Source: Rhodoferax sp.
GTDB taxonomy: Bacteria; Pseudomonadota; Gammaproteobacteria; Burkholderiales; Burkholderiaceae_C
DNA: 38,781 bases
Reading direction: 5' to 3'
Assembly (NCBI GenBank): GCA_031291305.1
Contig: JARLJH010000045.1
Coordinates: 1-38,781 of the forward strand
Shown: piece after piece, positions 1 through 7,695 of the stretch
Layout: each line of letters starts with the position of its first letter
Position numbering within the stretch: the stretch's first letter is position 1
The notes under the pieces: model-generated
Databases searched by the model: none
The model's input: the letters and a program-made list of their open reading frames with translations, nothing else
Told to the model about the DNA's origin: nothing
Position numbers and translations under genes: made by a program

Positions 1-66
1 GCGCAGTTTGGCCTCGTCCATATTGATCACCATCCTTGGATGATCAAGCAACAAGTTCAACCGTAA

Positions 67-261
67 ATTCGTCGACTCAGGCTCACTCCTGGGTGGAAAT
101 ACGCAAACCGTTCAGGCTCATACCTCATTGGACAAGGCTCCACCGGGCCAGCGCTGGGCTTTCTGATGTACCCTATTGCCGAGAATGCCTCGGGCCGCCT
201 GAACTCCTACGCGCCGGACGACTTCAAATACAAGATCAGCGCACGGGAAATCGCGGCGTAA
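67..261 (+). pseudogene. 3' remnant of an unidentified gene
   Basis: From about position 97 to the TAA at 259-261 this frame has strongly GC-biased third codon positions, typical of coding sequence in this genome, and encodes a plausible protein C-terminus ending in ISAREIAA. An in-frame TAA at 64-66 blocks the frame upstream, and there is no start codon with a ribosome binding site. It therefore looks like the tail of a gene that is broken, or whose 5' part lies outside the window in another frame. I do not recognise the family. The first 63 bases are also open in this frame and may belong to the same broken gene. Confidence 0.35.
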
Positions 262-331
262 TTGGCTGTCCAGGGTAGTGGCAAATTACAGCCGACTATT
301 TCGGTCGAGCCTTTGCCAATCCTGGGAATCC

Positions 332-366
332 GTTTGACATCTGACGGTGGTTCGCAGATGTCAAAC
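332..366. terminator. Perfect 12-bp inverted repeat after ribB
   Basis: GTTTGACATCTG (332-343) and CAGATGTCAAAC (355-366) are exact inverted repeats around an 11-nt loop. The hairpin starts 7 nt beyond the ribB stop and also lies beyond the end of the plus-strand remnant, so it probably ends transcription from both sides. There is no clear U-tract, so intrinsic termination is an inference. Confidence 0.6.
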
Positions 367-372
367 CAATCA

Positions 373-1059
373 TCACTTGTTTAGCAGCCTATAACTGACC
401 AGCTCGTCAATCGACAAGATCACCAAGTCGTGCAAGAGCGCGTATTGCACAACCTCCTGACCCTTGGCCATGGATCCATCTGGATTCATCAACTCGCACA
501 GGACAGCGGCAGGCATCAATCCGGCCATTTGGGCGAGATCGACCGAGCCCTCGGTATGCCCACGGCGACTCAAAACGCCATCAGGCATGGCGCGCAAGGG
601 AAAGACATGCCCTGGTCGCGCCAGGTGATCCGGCTGTGCCCCCGCGTCCATGGCGACTCGGATGGTGGTGACGCGATCTGCGGCTGACACGCCGGTTGTC
701 ACACCCTGCTTGGCTTCAATGCTGACGGTAAACGCCGTGCCAAAACGACTGTTGTTGTCGGCAACCATCGGTGGCAAGTCCAGTTGCCGCAATCGTTCAT
801 CCGTGAGGCAAAGGCAGACGATGCCACTGCCATCACGGATCATTCGCGCCATGGACTCTTGGGTGATTTTTTCGGCGGCAACGATGAGATCGGCCTCGTT
901 TTCCCGATCGAAATCGTCCATCAGCAACACCGGGCGCCCTATCCGTAAGTCGGACAGGGCGCGCTGCATTCGCTGTGCAAAGGTGCTTTGAACAAGTTTT
1001 CCGGTTTGAACAATTTCAGGAGAAACCGGGGTGGGGGTGGCAAAAGTTTGAATAGCCAT
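373..1059 (-). CDS. ribB: 3,4-dihydroxy-2-butanone 4-phosphate synthase
   Basis: RibB converts ribulose 5-phosphate to 3,4-dihydroxy-2-butanone 4-phosphate plus formate, supplying the four-carbon unit of riboflavin. The 228-residue product is close to the usual single-domain size (about 217) and has no GTP cyclohydrolase II domain, so it is RibB and not a RibBA fusion. Visible family motifs are [11 protein letters not shown] with the acidic metal-binding residues, [28 protein letters not shown] and the GHTE motif. I chose the ATG at 1059 because the homology begins about 25 residues later. The longer open frame upstream runs through the riboswitch leader and is not protein-like. The gene stands alone, divergent from miaA, with an FMN riboswitch in its long leader. 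Confidence 0.95.
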   Translation of the reverse strand: MAIQTFATPTPVSPEIVQTGKLVQSTFAQRMQRALSDLRIGRPVLLMDDFDRENEADLIVAAEKITQESMARMIRDGSGIVCLCLTDERLRQLDLPPMVADNNSRFGTAFTVSIEAKQGVTTGVSAADRVTTIRVAMDAGAQPDHLARPGHVFPLRAMPDGVLSRRGHTEGSVDLAQMAGLMPAAVLCELMNPDGSMAKGQEVVQYALLHDLVILSIDELVSYRLLNK

Positions 1060-1160
1060 GGGTGAAACGCTCCGCAAAGTTAAGTGCAAAAGACGTTTCA
1101 GGGGAATTGAATAGCCAAGCGCCAACGTCCCCAGTAAAAACTGGAGAAATTTGGCACCCG

Positions 1161-1482
1161 ACACATCTTCTTTCATCCGGACTTTAAGGGCTCGCAAAGC
1201 AATCATTTGTACTTTTGCCTAGCCATCTTTGGGCGCATTGCGTCGTTGCAAATCGCTTGTTTAGCAAAGCTAAACGGCACGTTTTGCGCCTAGCACTGCA
1301 TCCCAAATATGGCTGTCAAAAAGTCCAGCTTATTTCTCTACGAGCCCTAACCGTCGGCCCTGGAATCACACCAGATCTGCTGACCTTGCAAGGCAAGCCA
1401 TGCAAGCGCTCGCGGGCTTTTTGAATGCTGGTTGGCACCAAAATCACCGCCGGTAGGGAATTCCACCCTGCCCTGAAGACGT
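1161..1482 (-). promoter_or_regulatory. FMN riboswitch (RFN element), interrupted by an insertion
   Basis: Read on the minus strand, 1482-1348 holds the canonical RFN blocks in order: GTCTTCAGGGCAGGG, TACCGGCGGTGAT, AGCCCGCGAGCG, GGTCAGCAGATCTGGTG and GCCGACGGTTA. The final block, AGTCCGGATGAAAGAAGATG, should follow at once but is found at 1183-1164, about 160 nt further on. The P1 helix can still form between CGTCTTC at the 5' end and GAAGATG at the 3' end (one G-U pair). The sensor is therefore complete but has a large extra arm in the loop of P6. It precedes ribB by about 100 nt, which fits FMN feedback control of riboflavin synthesis. Whether it still responds to ligand is unknown. Confidence 0.9.
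1211..1328. repeat. Imperfect palindrome (MITE-like) inside the FMN riboswitch
   Basis: The whole segment is one long imperfect inverted repeat. Its apex is GTTTAGC-AAA-GCTAAAC (near 1259-1275). Its ends are related as ACTTTTG..AGCCAT.TTTGGG on one side and the reverse complement of a matching sequence on the other. It is flanked by an 8-bp inverted repeat, AGGGCTCG (1187-1194) and CGAGCCCT (1341-1348), which lengthens the P6 stem of the riboswitch. I see no open frame and no clear target duplication. A non-autonomous palindromic element is the likeliest explanation. Confidence 0.65.
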
Positions 1483-1604
1483 ACAACCTACCGAAAAACT
1501 CGGCAGGCAAATTCTAGCGAGCGCGGCAAGGTACAGGTTTGACCTGCCAGTCTGAAACCAGCTCTACATTGCGTAACATCGGCGGACCGCCCCACACTGC
1601 CCAC

Positions 1605-2693
1605 ATGACACTTAGCCCCACCACCACTCGCCAGACCGCCGCTGAGATCACCACCCGCGCCCAGCCGCCTGCCCTGCCCCGCTATTTGGCGCTGGCTGGT
1701 CCCACGGCCTCGGGTAAAACCGCTGCCGCGCTGGCGATTGCCGAGCGTTACCCGGTGGAGATCATCAGCGTGGACTCCGCGCTGGTCTACCGGGGTATGG
1801 ACATTGGCACGGCCAAACCCAGCGCAGCAGAGCTGGCCGCCGTGCCGCACCACCTGATCAACATCCGCGACCCGCTGCACGCCTACAGCGCGGCTGAATT
1901 TGTGGCCGATGCCCAGGCGCTGATGGACGACATCACCGCGCGCGGCAAGCTGCCGCTACTGGTGGGCGGCACCATGCTGTACTTCAAGGCGCTGCGCGAC
2001 GGGCTGGACGACATGCCAAAAGCTGATCCGGCAATTCGCCAGCAGATTGAGCAGGAAGCCGCGCAAAAAGGCTGGCCCGCACTGCACGCCGAGCTGGCCT
2101 TGGTGGACCCGGTGACGGCGGCGCGGCTGGCCCCGGCAGACTCGCAGCGCATTGCCCGCGCGCTGGAGGTGTACCGCCTCACCGGCCAACCCATGGCGAG
2201 CTTTCACACTACCAAAAATGTAGCTGCTAGCCCAGACGCTACCTGGGCTACAGGCCAAAAATACACTATAAGTCCAGGCAGCCATGCGATGTTGATCTCG
2301 CTGGAACCGCAAGACCGTGCCTGGCTGCACCAGCGCATTGCCCAGCGTTTTGATGCCATGCTGGCGGGTGGCTTTCTGGATGAAGTCAAAGCCCTGCGTG
2401 CGCGTGGCGACCTGCACCCGGATCTGCCTTCGATGCGCTGCGTGGGTTACCGCCAAGCCTGGGAGTATCTGGACGCTTTCGAGACACCCGCTACCAAGCC
2501 CCCGGCACTGGCCGAACTGCGCGACAAAGGCATCTTCGCCACCCGCCAGCTCGCCAAACGCCAGATCACCTGGTTACGCAGCATGCCTGAGCGGCACGTG
2601 GTGGCCTGCGATGCGCCTGATGCACTGCAGCAGGTGTTGGCGCTGGCCGATGCTTTTGCCCGGGGCGAGCCCGCAAGCACACCTGCTTCATGA
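1605..2693 (+). CDS. miaA: tRNA dimethylallyltransferase
   Basis: MiaA transfers a dimethylallyl group to N6 of adenosine 37 in tRNAs that read UNN codons. The P-loop GPTASGKT is at residues 32-39, followed by the family signatures [31 protein letters not shown] and the late [17 protein letters not shown] segment. At 362 residues it is slightly longer than the usual 310-320. Part of the excess is the N-terminal extension and part is a hairpin repeat inserted in frame at 2214-2264. The start is uncertain: the ATG at 1605 has no good ribosome binding site, and a TTG at 1539 would add 22 residues. The gene heads an apparent transcription unit with the ABC ATPase and pabBC. Confidence 0.95.
   Translation: MTLSPTTTRQTAAEITTRAQPPALPRYLALAGPTASGKTAAALAIAERYPVEIISVDSALVYRGMDIGTAKPSAAELAAVPHHLINIRDPLHAYSAAEFVADAQALMDDITARGKLPLLVGGTMLYFKALRDGLDDMPKADPAIRQQIEQEAAQKGWPALHAELALVDPVTAARLAPADSQRIARALEVYRLTGQPMASFHTTKNVAASPDATWATGQKYTISPGSHAMLISLEPQDRAWLHQRIAQRFDAMLAGGFLDEVKALRARGDLHPDLPSMRCVGYRQAWEYLDAFETPATKPPALAELRDKGIFATRQLAKRQITWLRSMPERHVVACDAPDALQQVLALADAFARGEPASTPAS
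2214..2264 (+). repeat. Dispersed hairpin repeat, copy 1, inside miaA
   Basis: It has the stem TAGCCCAG / CTGGGCTA around ACGCTAC, preceded by TAGCTGC and followed by CAGGCCAAAAA. It is read in frame and adds roughly 17 residues between the MiaA core and the conserved ISLEP segment. Confidence 0.8.
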
Positions 2694-2751
2694 ATGGATT
2701 TACCCCCGCCCTGGCCGGTGCAGCCTCGGCATCCGTGCTAGTTTCGCCGCC

Positions 2752-3414
2752 ATGAGTTTGGTCATTCAGGATTTAAGCAAACACTACGGCAACGTGCCGG
2801 TGTTTCGCCACGTCTCGCTACAGGTGGCGCCGGGCGAGTTTGTGGCCATCATCGGCGAGTCAGGCGTGGGCAAATCGACCCTGCTCAACTGCATGGCCGG
2901 GCTCGACACCTGGGACAGCGGCAGCGTGCAACTGGACGGCCTGGACCTCAGCACCCAAAGTGACGACCAGTTGGCGCGCCTGCGCCGCGAGAAAACCGGT
3001 TTTGTGTTCCAGGCCTTTCACGTGTTGCCACACCTGAGCGTGAGCCAAAACGTGGCGCTGCCACTGATGCTGCTAGGCCAGTTTGACGATGCCCGGGTAC
3101 AGGCCATGCTGACCGAGGTTGGGCTCGACGGCCTGGGTGAGCGCCTGCCACAACAGCTCAGCGGCGGCCAGTTGCAGCGGGTGGCGATTGCCAGGGCGCT
3201 GGTGCACCGCCCGAAATTGTTGCTGGCCGACGAGCCCACCGGCAACCTCGACCCACGCACCGCCGAGCGTGTGATGGACGCACTCATCAGCCAAACCCGC
3301 GCCCACGGCGCCGCGATGGTGCTGGTAACCCACTCCCAAACCGCCGCCGCCCGCGCCGACCGTACCCTGCTGCTGACGAGCGACGGCTTGCTGGACCATG
3401 CAGATCCGGCTTGA
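2752..3414 (+). CDS. LolD/YbbA-like ABC transporter ATP-binding protein
   Basis: A 220-residue ATPase of the MacB/LolD/YbbA type that would power an FtsX-fold permease at the inner membrane. Walker A is GESGVGKST (residues 35-43), the signature is [15 protein letters not shown], Walker B is LLLADEPTGNLD and the switch histidine is in VLVTHS. It starts 58 nt after miaA and its last 17 nt overlap the start of pabBC, so the three are probably cotranscribed. No permease is adjacent. The natural partner in this window is the 870-residue FtsX-type permease at 17203-19815, which has no ATPase next to it. Substrate is unknown; lipid or lipoprotein handling is the family expectation. Confidence 0.88.
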   Translation: MSLVIQDLSKHYGNVPVFRHVSLQVAPGEFVAIIGESGVGKSTLLNCMAGLDTWDSGSVQLDGLDLSTQSDDQLARLRREKTGFVFQAFHVLPHLSVSQNVALPLMLLGQFDDARVQAMLTEVGLDGLGERLPQQLSGGQLQRVAIARALVHRPKLLLADEPTGNLDPRTAERVMDALISQTRAHGAAMVLVTHSQTAAARADRTLLLTSDGLLDHADPA

Positions 3415-5149
3415 TTTTGCCGACCTGCAGGGTGGTGATGGGCGTCTGCGCTGCGCCTTTGATGCACCGCTGCAGACACTGGTCGCCCTCACGCCAGCGC
3501 AAGTCAAACCCCTGCTTGACGCCGTAGAAGCCTACGCCAAGGCGGGCCGCTGGTGTGTCGGTTACCTGCGTTATGAAGCCGCCAGCGCCTTTGATGCGGC
3601 GCTGCAAACCCACCCCGCCGATGGCCCGTTGGCCTGGTTTGCGGTGTTTGAAACTGCCTTGCTCTGGCCGCAAAACAGCACGCCCGCTGCCAACACCCCA
3701 GCCACCACCGTTCACTGGCACAGCCCACTGAGTCGTGATCAGTTCAACACCCATCTGGCCACGATCCACGAGGCGATTGGCGCCGGTGAGTACTACCAGG
3801 TGAACTACACCGCACCTTTGCACGGTGACTTTGTCGGCAGCGCACCCGAACTGTTTGCACGCCTGCAACAAGCCCAGCCCGGTGGTTACGCGGCTTACAT
3901 TGACACTGGGAACGAGCAGATCCTGTCGGTGTCTCCCGAGCTGTTTTTTGACTGGGACGGCCAGCACGTCCTGACCCGGCCGATGAAAGGCACGGCACCA
4001 CGCGGCCAGACGCCGCAGGAGGATGCGGCCCTGGTGCAGGCGCTCACGGCCTCCCCCAAAGAACGTGCGGAAAACGTGATGATCGTTGACCTGCTACGCA
4101 ACGACCTGTCGCGCATCGCACAGCCGTTTTCGGTCAAGGTGCCGTCCCTGTTTGCGGTGCAGACCTTGCCCACGGTGCACCAGATGGTCTCAGACGTGAC
4201 CGCACAAACCCGACCGGGCACCCGCTTGCACGAGGTGTTTCGCGCGCTGTTCCCCTGTGGCTCGATCACCGGTGCGCCCAAGGTGCGCGCCATGCAGGCC
4301 ATCCGCCGCCTGGAACCCGAGCCACGTGGCGTTTACTGCGGCGCCATCGGTGTGGTGCGCCCAGGTGGCCACGCCAGCTTCAACGTGGCGATTCGCACGG
4401 TGACGATCCGAGGTGAGCAGGCGTATTGCGGCATTGGCAGCGGCATCACAGCTGACGCCACCGCCACCAACGAATGGCGCGAATGGCAACACAAACGCGG
4501 CTTTCTGGAACGCGCCAGCGAACCGTTTGCGTTGCTGGAAACGCTGCGCCTGCAAGCCGGTGTTTTTCACAATTTAGGAGCACACCTCTCAAGATTGACG
4601 AAGGCTGCAAGGCATTTTGGCTACCCGTACGACGAGCCGCGCGTGTATGCCGCTCTGCAAGCCTTGCTCGACCCCGACATGCGCAGCGACGACACCACCG
4701 TCTGGCGGGTGCGCTTACAGCTTGATGCCCAGGGCGCACCTCTTGCCGAAAAATTTGTACAAAATAGCACGCCAGCCCAAGTAATGATTGGGCTAGCAGC
4801 TACACCTTTTGAAGCAGCGCAGAGTGAGTTCACCCGCTTCAAAACCACCCGCCGCGCCCACTACGAAGCCTTTGCCCCCACCGACCCAGCGCTGTTTGAC
4901 ACCCTGCTCTACAACGAGCGCCATGAACTGACCGAGTGCACACGCGGCAACATCGCGGTGCTGCTGGACGGCCAGTGGCTCACCCCCGCGCTGCGCTGCG
5001 GCCTGCTGCCCGGTGTAGGCCGCGTCGCCTTCATCGCCCAAGACCGCCTGAAAGAAGCCGTCATCACCCTGGCCGACTTGCCGCGTGTACAGGGCTGGGC
5101 GTTTGTCAACAGCTTGCGTGGCTGGGTGGATGCACGGCTTTGCATGTGA
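3398..5149 (+). CDS. pabBC: Aminodeoxychorismate synthase I / 4-amino-4-deoxychorismate lyase fusion
   Basis: A 583-residue bifunctional enzyme for p-aminobenzoate in folate synthesis. Residues 1 to about 370 are the chorismate-binding PabB domain, with RPMKGTAPRG near 194-203, ERAENVMIVDLLRNDL near 222-236 and GSITGAPK at 288-295. Residues from about 375 onward are a PLP-dependent class IV aminotransferase-fold lyase (PabC), with FKTTRR carrying the expected PLP lysine and a TECTRGNIAV segment. The glutaminase subunit PabA is not in the window. The start overlaps the end of the ABC ATPase by 17 nt, suggesting coupled translation. A dispersed hairpin repeat (4758-4812) is read in frame within the PabC half. 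Confidence 0.93.
   Translation: MQIRLDFADLQGGDGRLRCAFDAPLQTLVALTPAQVKPLLDAVEAYAKAGRWCVGYLRYEAASAFDAALQTHPADGPLAWFAVFETALLWPQNSTPAANTPATTVHWHSPLSRDQFNTHLATIHEAIGAGEYYQVNYTAPLHGDFVGSAPELFARLQQAQPGGYAAYIDTGNEQILSVSPELFFDWDGQHVLTRPMKGTAPRGQTPQEDAALVQALTASPKERAENVMIVDLLRNDLSRIAQPFSVKVPSLFAVQTLPTVHQMVSDVTAQTRPGTRLHEVFRALFPCGSITGAPKVRAMQAIRRLEPEPRGVYCGAIGVVRPGGHASFNVAIRTVTIRGEQAYCGIGSGITADATATNEWREWQHKRGFLERASEPFALLETLRLQAGVFHNLGAHLSRLTKAARHFGYPYDEPRVYAALQALLDPDMRSDDTTVWRVRLQLDAQGAPLAEKFVQNSTPAQVMIGLAATPFEAAQSEFTRFKTTRRAHYEAFAPTDPALFDTLLYNERHELTECTRGNIAVLLDGQWLTPALRCGLLPGVGRVAFIAQDRLKEAVITLADLPRVQGWAFVNSLRGWVDARLCM
4758..4812 (-). repeat. Dispersed hairpin repeat, copy 2, inside pabBC
   Basis: On the minus strand it reads TAGCTGC then TAGCCCAA / TTGGGCT around TCATTAC, then a T-rich end. 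It is inverted relative to copy 1 and remains in frame, adding about 18 residues between two conserved parts of the PabC domain. Confidence 0.75.
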
Positions 5150-5166
5150 ACTGGGTCACCTGCCGA

Positions 5167-5222
5167 CAAATTGGCGTTGCTGCGCCGGTATGATCTGAAA
5201 CCGAAACGGGGAAATTTTTTTA
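5167..5222 (+). repeat. 55-bp repeat, copy 1 (promoter-like)
   Basis: About 80 percent identical to 14149-14204. The exact shared core is CCGGTATGATCTGA, preceded in both by a CCGACA..AT.GGCG segment. It contains a good -10 hexamer, TATGAT, but no convincing -35. Both copies stand between a core gene and an accessory block. Confidence 0.6.
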
Positions 5223-5234
5223 TCCCCAATCGCC

Positions 5235-5252
5235 ACCGCCCACGCGGGCGGT
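5235..5252. terminator. GC-rich stem-loop after pabBC
   Basis: ACCGCCC and GGGCGGT form a perfect 7-bp stem around a 4-nt loop, 85 nt after the pabBC stop. No U-tract follows, so termination is only a suggestion. Confidence 0.4.
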
Positions 5253-5332
5253 TGAGTCCAAAATGATTTGTCTGCTGCGGAGGGTGTTTATGGTTTCTAC
5301 AAGCATCGCTGCACAGGGGATATACGCTGATC

Positions 5333-5339
5333 GTTAGAC
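5333..5339 (+). other. Possible integron core site before the first HEPN gene
   Basis: GTTAGAC fits the integron recombination core GTTRRRY and is followed 16 nt later by the start codon of the next gene, as in gene cassettes. A 7-mer alone is weak evidence; it matters because attC-like sequences follow the next two genes. Confidence 0.3.
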
Positions 5340-5355
5340 GGATACAGAACTTATC

Positions 5356-5829
5356 ATGCTCTCCTCATCGAACCTAGACGAGCTGGCTTTCGAATTCTTC
5401 CGTGAGTTCTCTCGGTGCGAGTACTGCCTGAAGGTTGTTGGCCTTCGCGAAGCTAATCGGAAAGACCCAACAGCTGATTGGGGCGCGTTTGCTAACGGAG
5501 TGCGCGCCGTGCTTGAAACGCCGGGTTCTACGGAGCTCAAAGTAGCAATTCGGTACTTCGTCGAGCATCCGCCAAAGAAGCAGATTGCAGGATCCGATGG
5601 CTTACTCGATTGGAAAGATGTGCTCCCAGACCACAAGCACCAAGCTGAACTTATCTTGCGGCTGGTTTGCCGGGTACGGAACAACCTGTTCCACGGCGGC
5701 AAGTTCAATGGTCATTGGTTTGAGCCACAACGCAGCGATGATCTCTTGAGGCATGCACTCGTAATCCTAGCGGCTTGTATCTCCAATCATGAAGCGGTTC
5801 AGGAAGCGTATGCACAGAAGGCCGTTTAA
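5356..5829 (+). CDS. HEPN-like protein with R-x4-H motif
   Basis: A 157-residue soluble helical protein. RVRNNLFHGG contains R108-x4-H113, the signature of HEPN-fold proteins. In many toxins and defence nucleases this motif forms the RNase active site. No transmembrane segment or signal peptide is visible. The start at 5356 is the first ATG of the frame, 16 nt after a possible integron core site; no strong ribosome binding site is seen. The gene ends in TAA directly abutting an attC-like sequence, and another HEPN-type gene follows in the same orientation. RNase activity is inferred from the motif. No antitoxin of the MNT nucleotidyltransferase type is adjacent. Confidence 0.65.
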   Translation: MLSSSNLDELAFEFFREFSRCEYCLKVVGLREANRKDPTADWGAFANGVRAVLETPGSTELKVAIRYFVEHPPKKQIAGSDGLLDWKDVLPDHKHQAELILRLVCRVRNNLFHGGKFNGHWFEPQRSDDLLRHALVILAACISNHEAVQEAYAQKAV

Positions 5830-5860
5830 ATCAGCGATCAATCGGACGTTGCGCGATGAA
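5827..5860 (+). other. attC-like sequence after the first HEPN gene
   Basis: Directly at the stop codon, TCAATCGGACG followed by TTGCG resembles the left half of an integron attC site (TCAAnCsGACG block). The same arrangement recurs at 6628. No good GTTRRRY right end is seen, so the site would be degenerate. Confidence 0.35.
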
Positions 5861-5874
5861 ACTGCGCAGCCCCG

Positions 5875-6630
5875 ATGACCTTGACTTCATCTTTCATGAA
5901 CACCACCGAGGCACTTCTCAACGACTTCGCGACACGCTCCTTTCGGGACACGGCGGACCAAGATTACATCGCGGCTCGATTGGCGTTTCGGTCACGGCTT
6001 ATTCCCCAGTTTCTTTGGTCTAGCCTTCAAGCATTCGAGAAATACTTAAAGTGCGTGCTCGTCTTGAATAGGATTAAAGCGAGCCGAGGTCATGACCTTG
6101 GCGATATCCTCAAAAAGTTCGATCAAGCTAAGCCGTTCGAACTCCGGCTAACCGAACCCAGCAAAAAATTTCTAGTTTTCTTGGATACGTATGGTCGCCA
6201 TAGATACTTCGAGAGTTCATGGTATGTAAAGGGCGGGGAGATTGTCGAACTCGATCGCGCAGTATGGGAGCTGCGGAGATACGCCCGCACGATGCGCTGT
6301 GAGTTCCATGACATAGGTGGAGCCAAGATTGATGCTCTTCCTATCGAGATCAGGCGAAATATTTATGCCGAGTCGCGCCACCCACAGGAATTTCAAATTG
6401 CTGGTGGTCTTCTGGAATCCATTGTCGAAAAAACTGATCACCCAGCAAGAGCGGCTCTCGTTTGGCAAAACGGGTTCTTTGGGAAGTCATCCCGTAGGGC
6501 AGTTCGACTGAAACGCGGTTTACAGGCAGCGAATTCGCCGCTTACGCTTCATCCAGAGCTGCTCGACGAAGTTCTGAAATATGTTTGGCTTCCAAAAGAC
6601 GTGATAGAGGCGTATCGGAATGCAAGATAA
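5875..6630 (+). CDS. HEPN domain protein
   Basis: A 251-residue protein whose first 100 residues match the classical HEPN pattern: DQDYIAARLAFRSR, then FLWSSLQAFEKYLKCVL and RGHDLGDILKKF. An R-x6-H spacing is present (R in NRIKASRGH). The C-terminal half is basic and not recognised. It lies 45 nt downstream of another HEPN-like gene in the same direction, so the two may act as a pair. The start could be the ATG at 5875 or the one at 5896; neither has a clear Shine-Dalgarno sequence. GC content is lower than in the flanking core genes, consistent with acquisition. Its function is not known. Confidence 0.65.
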   Translation: MTLTSSFMNTTEALLNDFATRSFRDTADQDYIAARLAFRSRLIPQFLWSSLQAFEKYLKCVLVLNRIKASRGHDLGDILKKFDQAKPFELRLTEPSKKFLVFLDTYGRHRYFESSWYVKGGEIVELDRAVWELRRYARTMRCEFHDIGGAKIDALPIEIRRNIYAESRHPQEFQIAGGLLESIVEKTDHPARAALVWQNGFFGKSSRRAVRLKRGLQAANSPLTLHPELLDEVLKYVWLPKDVIEAYRNAR

Positions 6631-6665
6631 CCTGGCAGTCAACCGGACGCAATTTTGCGACGCAA
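6628..6665 (+). other. attC-like sequence after the second HEPN gene
   Basis: Beginning at the stop codon, the sequence reads TAACCTGGCAGTCAACCGGA then CGCAATTTTGCG. This looks like the left half of an integron attC site: TAAC, then TCAAnCsGACGC, then a short inverted repeat. The right-hand core expected further on is degenerate or missing. Confidence 0.4.
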
Positions 6666-6728
6666 CAAAGGTGACTTCTACGTTCTCTGTCCAGTATCCT
6701 TTCAACCTCGATATAAGGAGATGCTCCC

Positions 6729-6995
6729 ATGCGCACTGCACTGTTTCTCACTTCAGGCTTGCTCTTGATAGCTTCACTGTTGATTGTGGGGAAGCTGTTT
6801 TCGGAACATTTCCCATCGGCGCCAACCTGGGCGCTCACGCTCGGGACCATTCTTTGGCTGGCTCTCACTGGGGCCAACATGTGGATTGGTGTAACCAAGG
6901 CGGGGTATTCGGTCACCGAGGAGCTACCGATCCTGCTCCTGTTATTTGCGGTGCCAACTGCAGCGTCCGTGTTGGTGCGCTGGCGGTTCCTTTGA
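6729..6995 (+). CDS. Small three-helix membrane protein
   Basis: An 88-residue hydrophobic protein with three likely transmembrane helices (about residues 4-22, 32-54 and 66-84). A strong ribosome binding site, AAGGAG, is 8 nt before the ATG. It is followed 19 nt later by the TMEM175-like channel gene, so the two are probably cotranscribed. I do not recognise the family. It may be an accessory subunit or an unrelated small membrane protein. Confidence 0.7.
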   Translation: MRTALFLTSGLLLIASLLIVGKLFSEHFPSAPTWALTLGTILWLALTGANMWIGVTKAGYSVTEELPILLLLFAVPTAASVLVRWRFL

Positions 6996-7014
6996 ACTCT
7001 GCTGGAGTGTGACT

Positions 7015-7599
7015 ATGGGCAAGAGCAGGCTTGAGGCGTTCAGCGACGGTGTTCTCGCGATCATCATCACCATCATGGTGCTGGAGTTGAAGGTTCCGCA
7101 TGGCGATAGTCTGGGCACGTTAGCGCCACTGATTCCGGTCTTCATGAGCTACGTGCTCAGTTTCATTTACATCGGAATCTACTGGAACAATCATCATCAC
7201 ATGCTCCACACCTGCAACCAGGTGACAGGCGGCATTCTGTGGGCGAACCTGCATCTGCTTTTCTGGCTGTCGCTGTTTCCGTTCGTCACCGGTTGGATGG
7301 GCGAGAACCACTTCGCCGCGGCCCCTTCCGCGCTCTATGGTGGTGTGCTGCTGGCTGCAGCGGTCGCTTACTGGATTCTGCAGCAGACCATCATTGCCGT
7401 GCAGGGTCCTGAGTCTCCCCTGAAGACCGCTATCGGCAATGATTGGAAGGGGAAGCTCTCGCCTGTCATGTATGCACTTGGCATCGTTTCTACTTTTTTT
7501 TGGGCATGGGTAGCGCTGGCGCTGTATGCGGCGGTGGCCCTGATGTGGCTGGTGCCAGACCGCAGAATTGAACAGTCTCTGCATCACGATGGCACCTGA
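7015..7599 (+). CDS. TMEM175/DUF1211-family membrane protein
   Basis: A 194-residue membrane protein beginning MGKSRLEAFSDGVLAI. The FSDGV motif in the first helix is the hallmark of the TMEM175 (DUF1211) family, whose characterised members are potassium-permeable channels built from six-helix repeats. Helices are visible around residues 9-27, 42-62, 78-100, 106-128 and 150-180, with a polar WNNHHHML segment after the second helix as in the family. The ATG at 7015 has GGAG upstream. Potassium conduction is inferred from the family. Confidence 0.82.
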   Translation: MGKSRLEAFSDGVLAIIITIMVLELKVPHGDSLGTLAPLIPVFMSYVLSFIYIGIYWNNHHHMLHTCNQVTGGILWANLHLLFWLSLFPFVTGWMGENHFAAAPSALYGGVLLAAAVAYWILQQTIIAVQGPESPLKTAIGNDWKGKLSPVMYALGIVSTFFWAWVALALYAAVALMWLVPDRRIEQSLHHDGT

Positions 7600-7633
7600 C
7601 AGTGGTATGAATCCGGCGCATAAAAAGTCGCGC

Positions 7634-7672
7634 ATGTTCATCGTCATTTTCCGCGTCTAGGTGCGCAGCAAA
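7634..7672 (+). pseudogene. Relic of an ABM-domain gene start
   Basis: The first eight codons read MFIVIFRV and then meet TAG at 7658-7660, followed by VRS. This matches the start of the intact ABM-domain gene at 16597 (MFIVIFRA, then KVRN) with most bases conserved across 36 nt. The rest of the gene is absent. It looks like a leftover of a duplicate or of a rearrangement. Confidence 0.55.
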
Positions 7673-7695
7673 CCTGAACCACTGGTTTAGCTTTG

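Noticed and set aside
36-278. An 80-codon open frame at the left edge
   Set aside because: Codon bias supports the other frame (67-261); this one is its shadow.
1530-1570. TTGACC with TCTACA as a promoter for miaA
   Set aside because: Spacing is 18 nt but the match is weak and the miaA start is itself uncertain.
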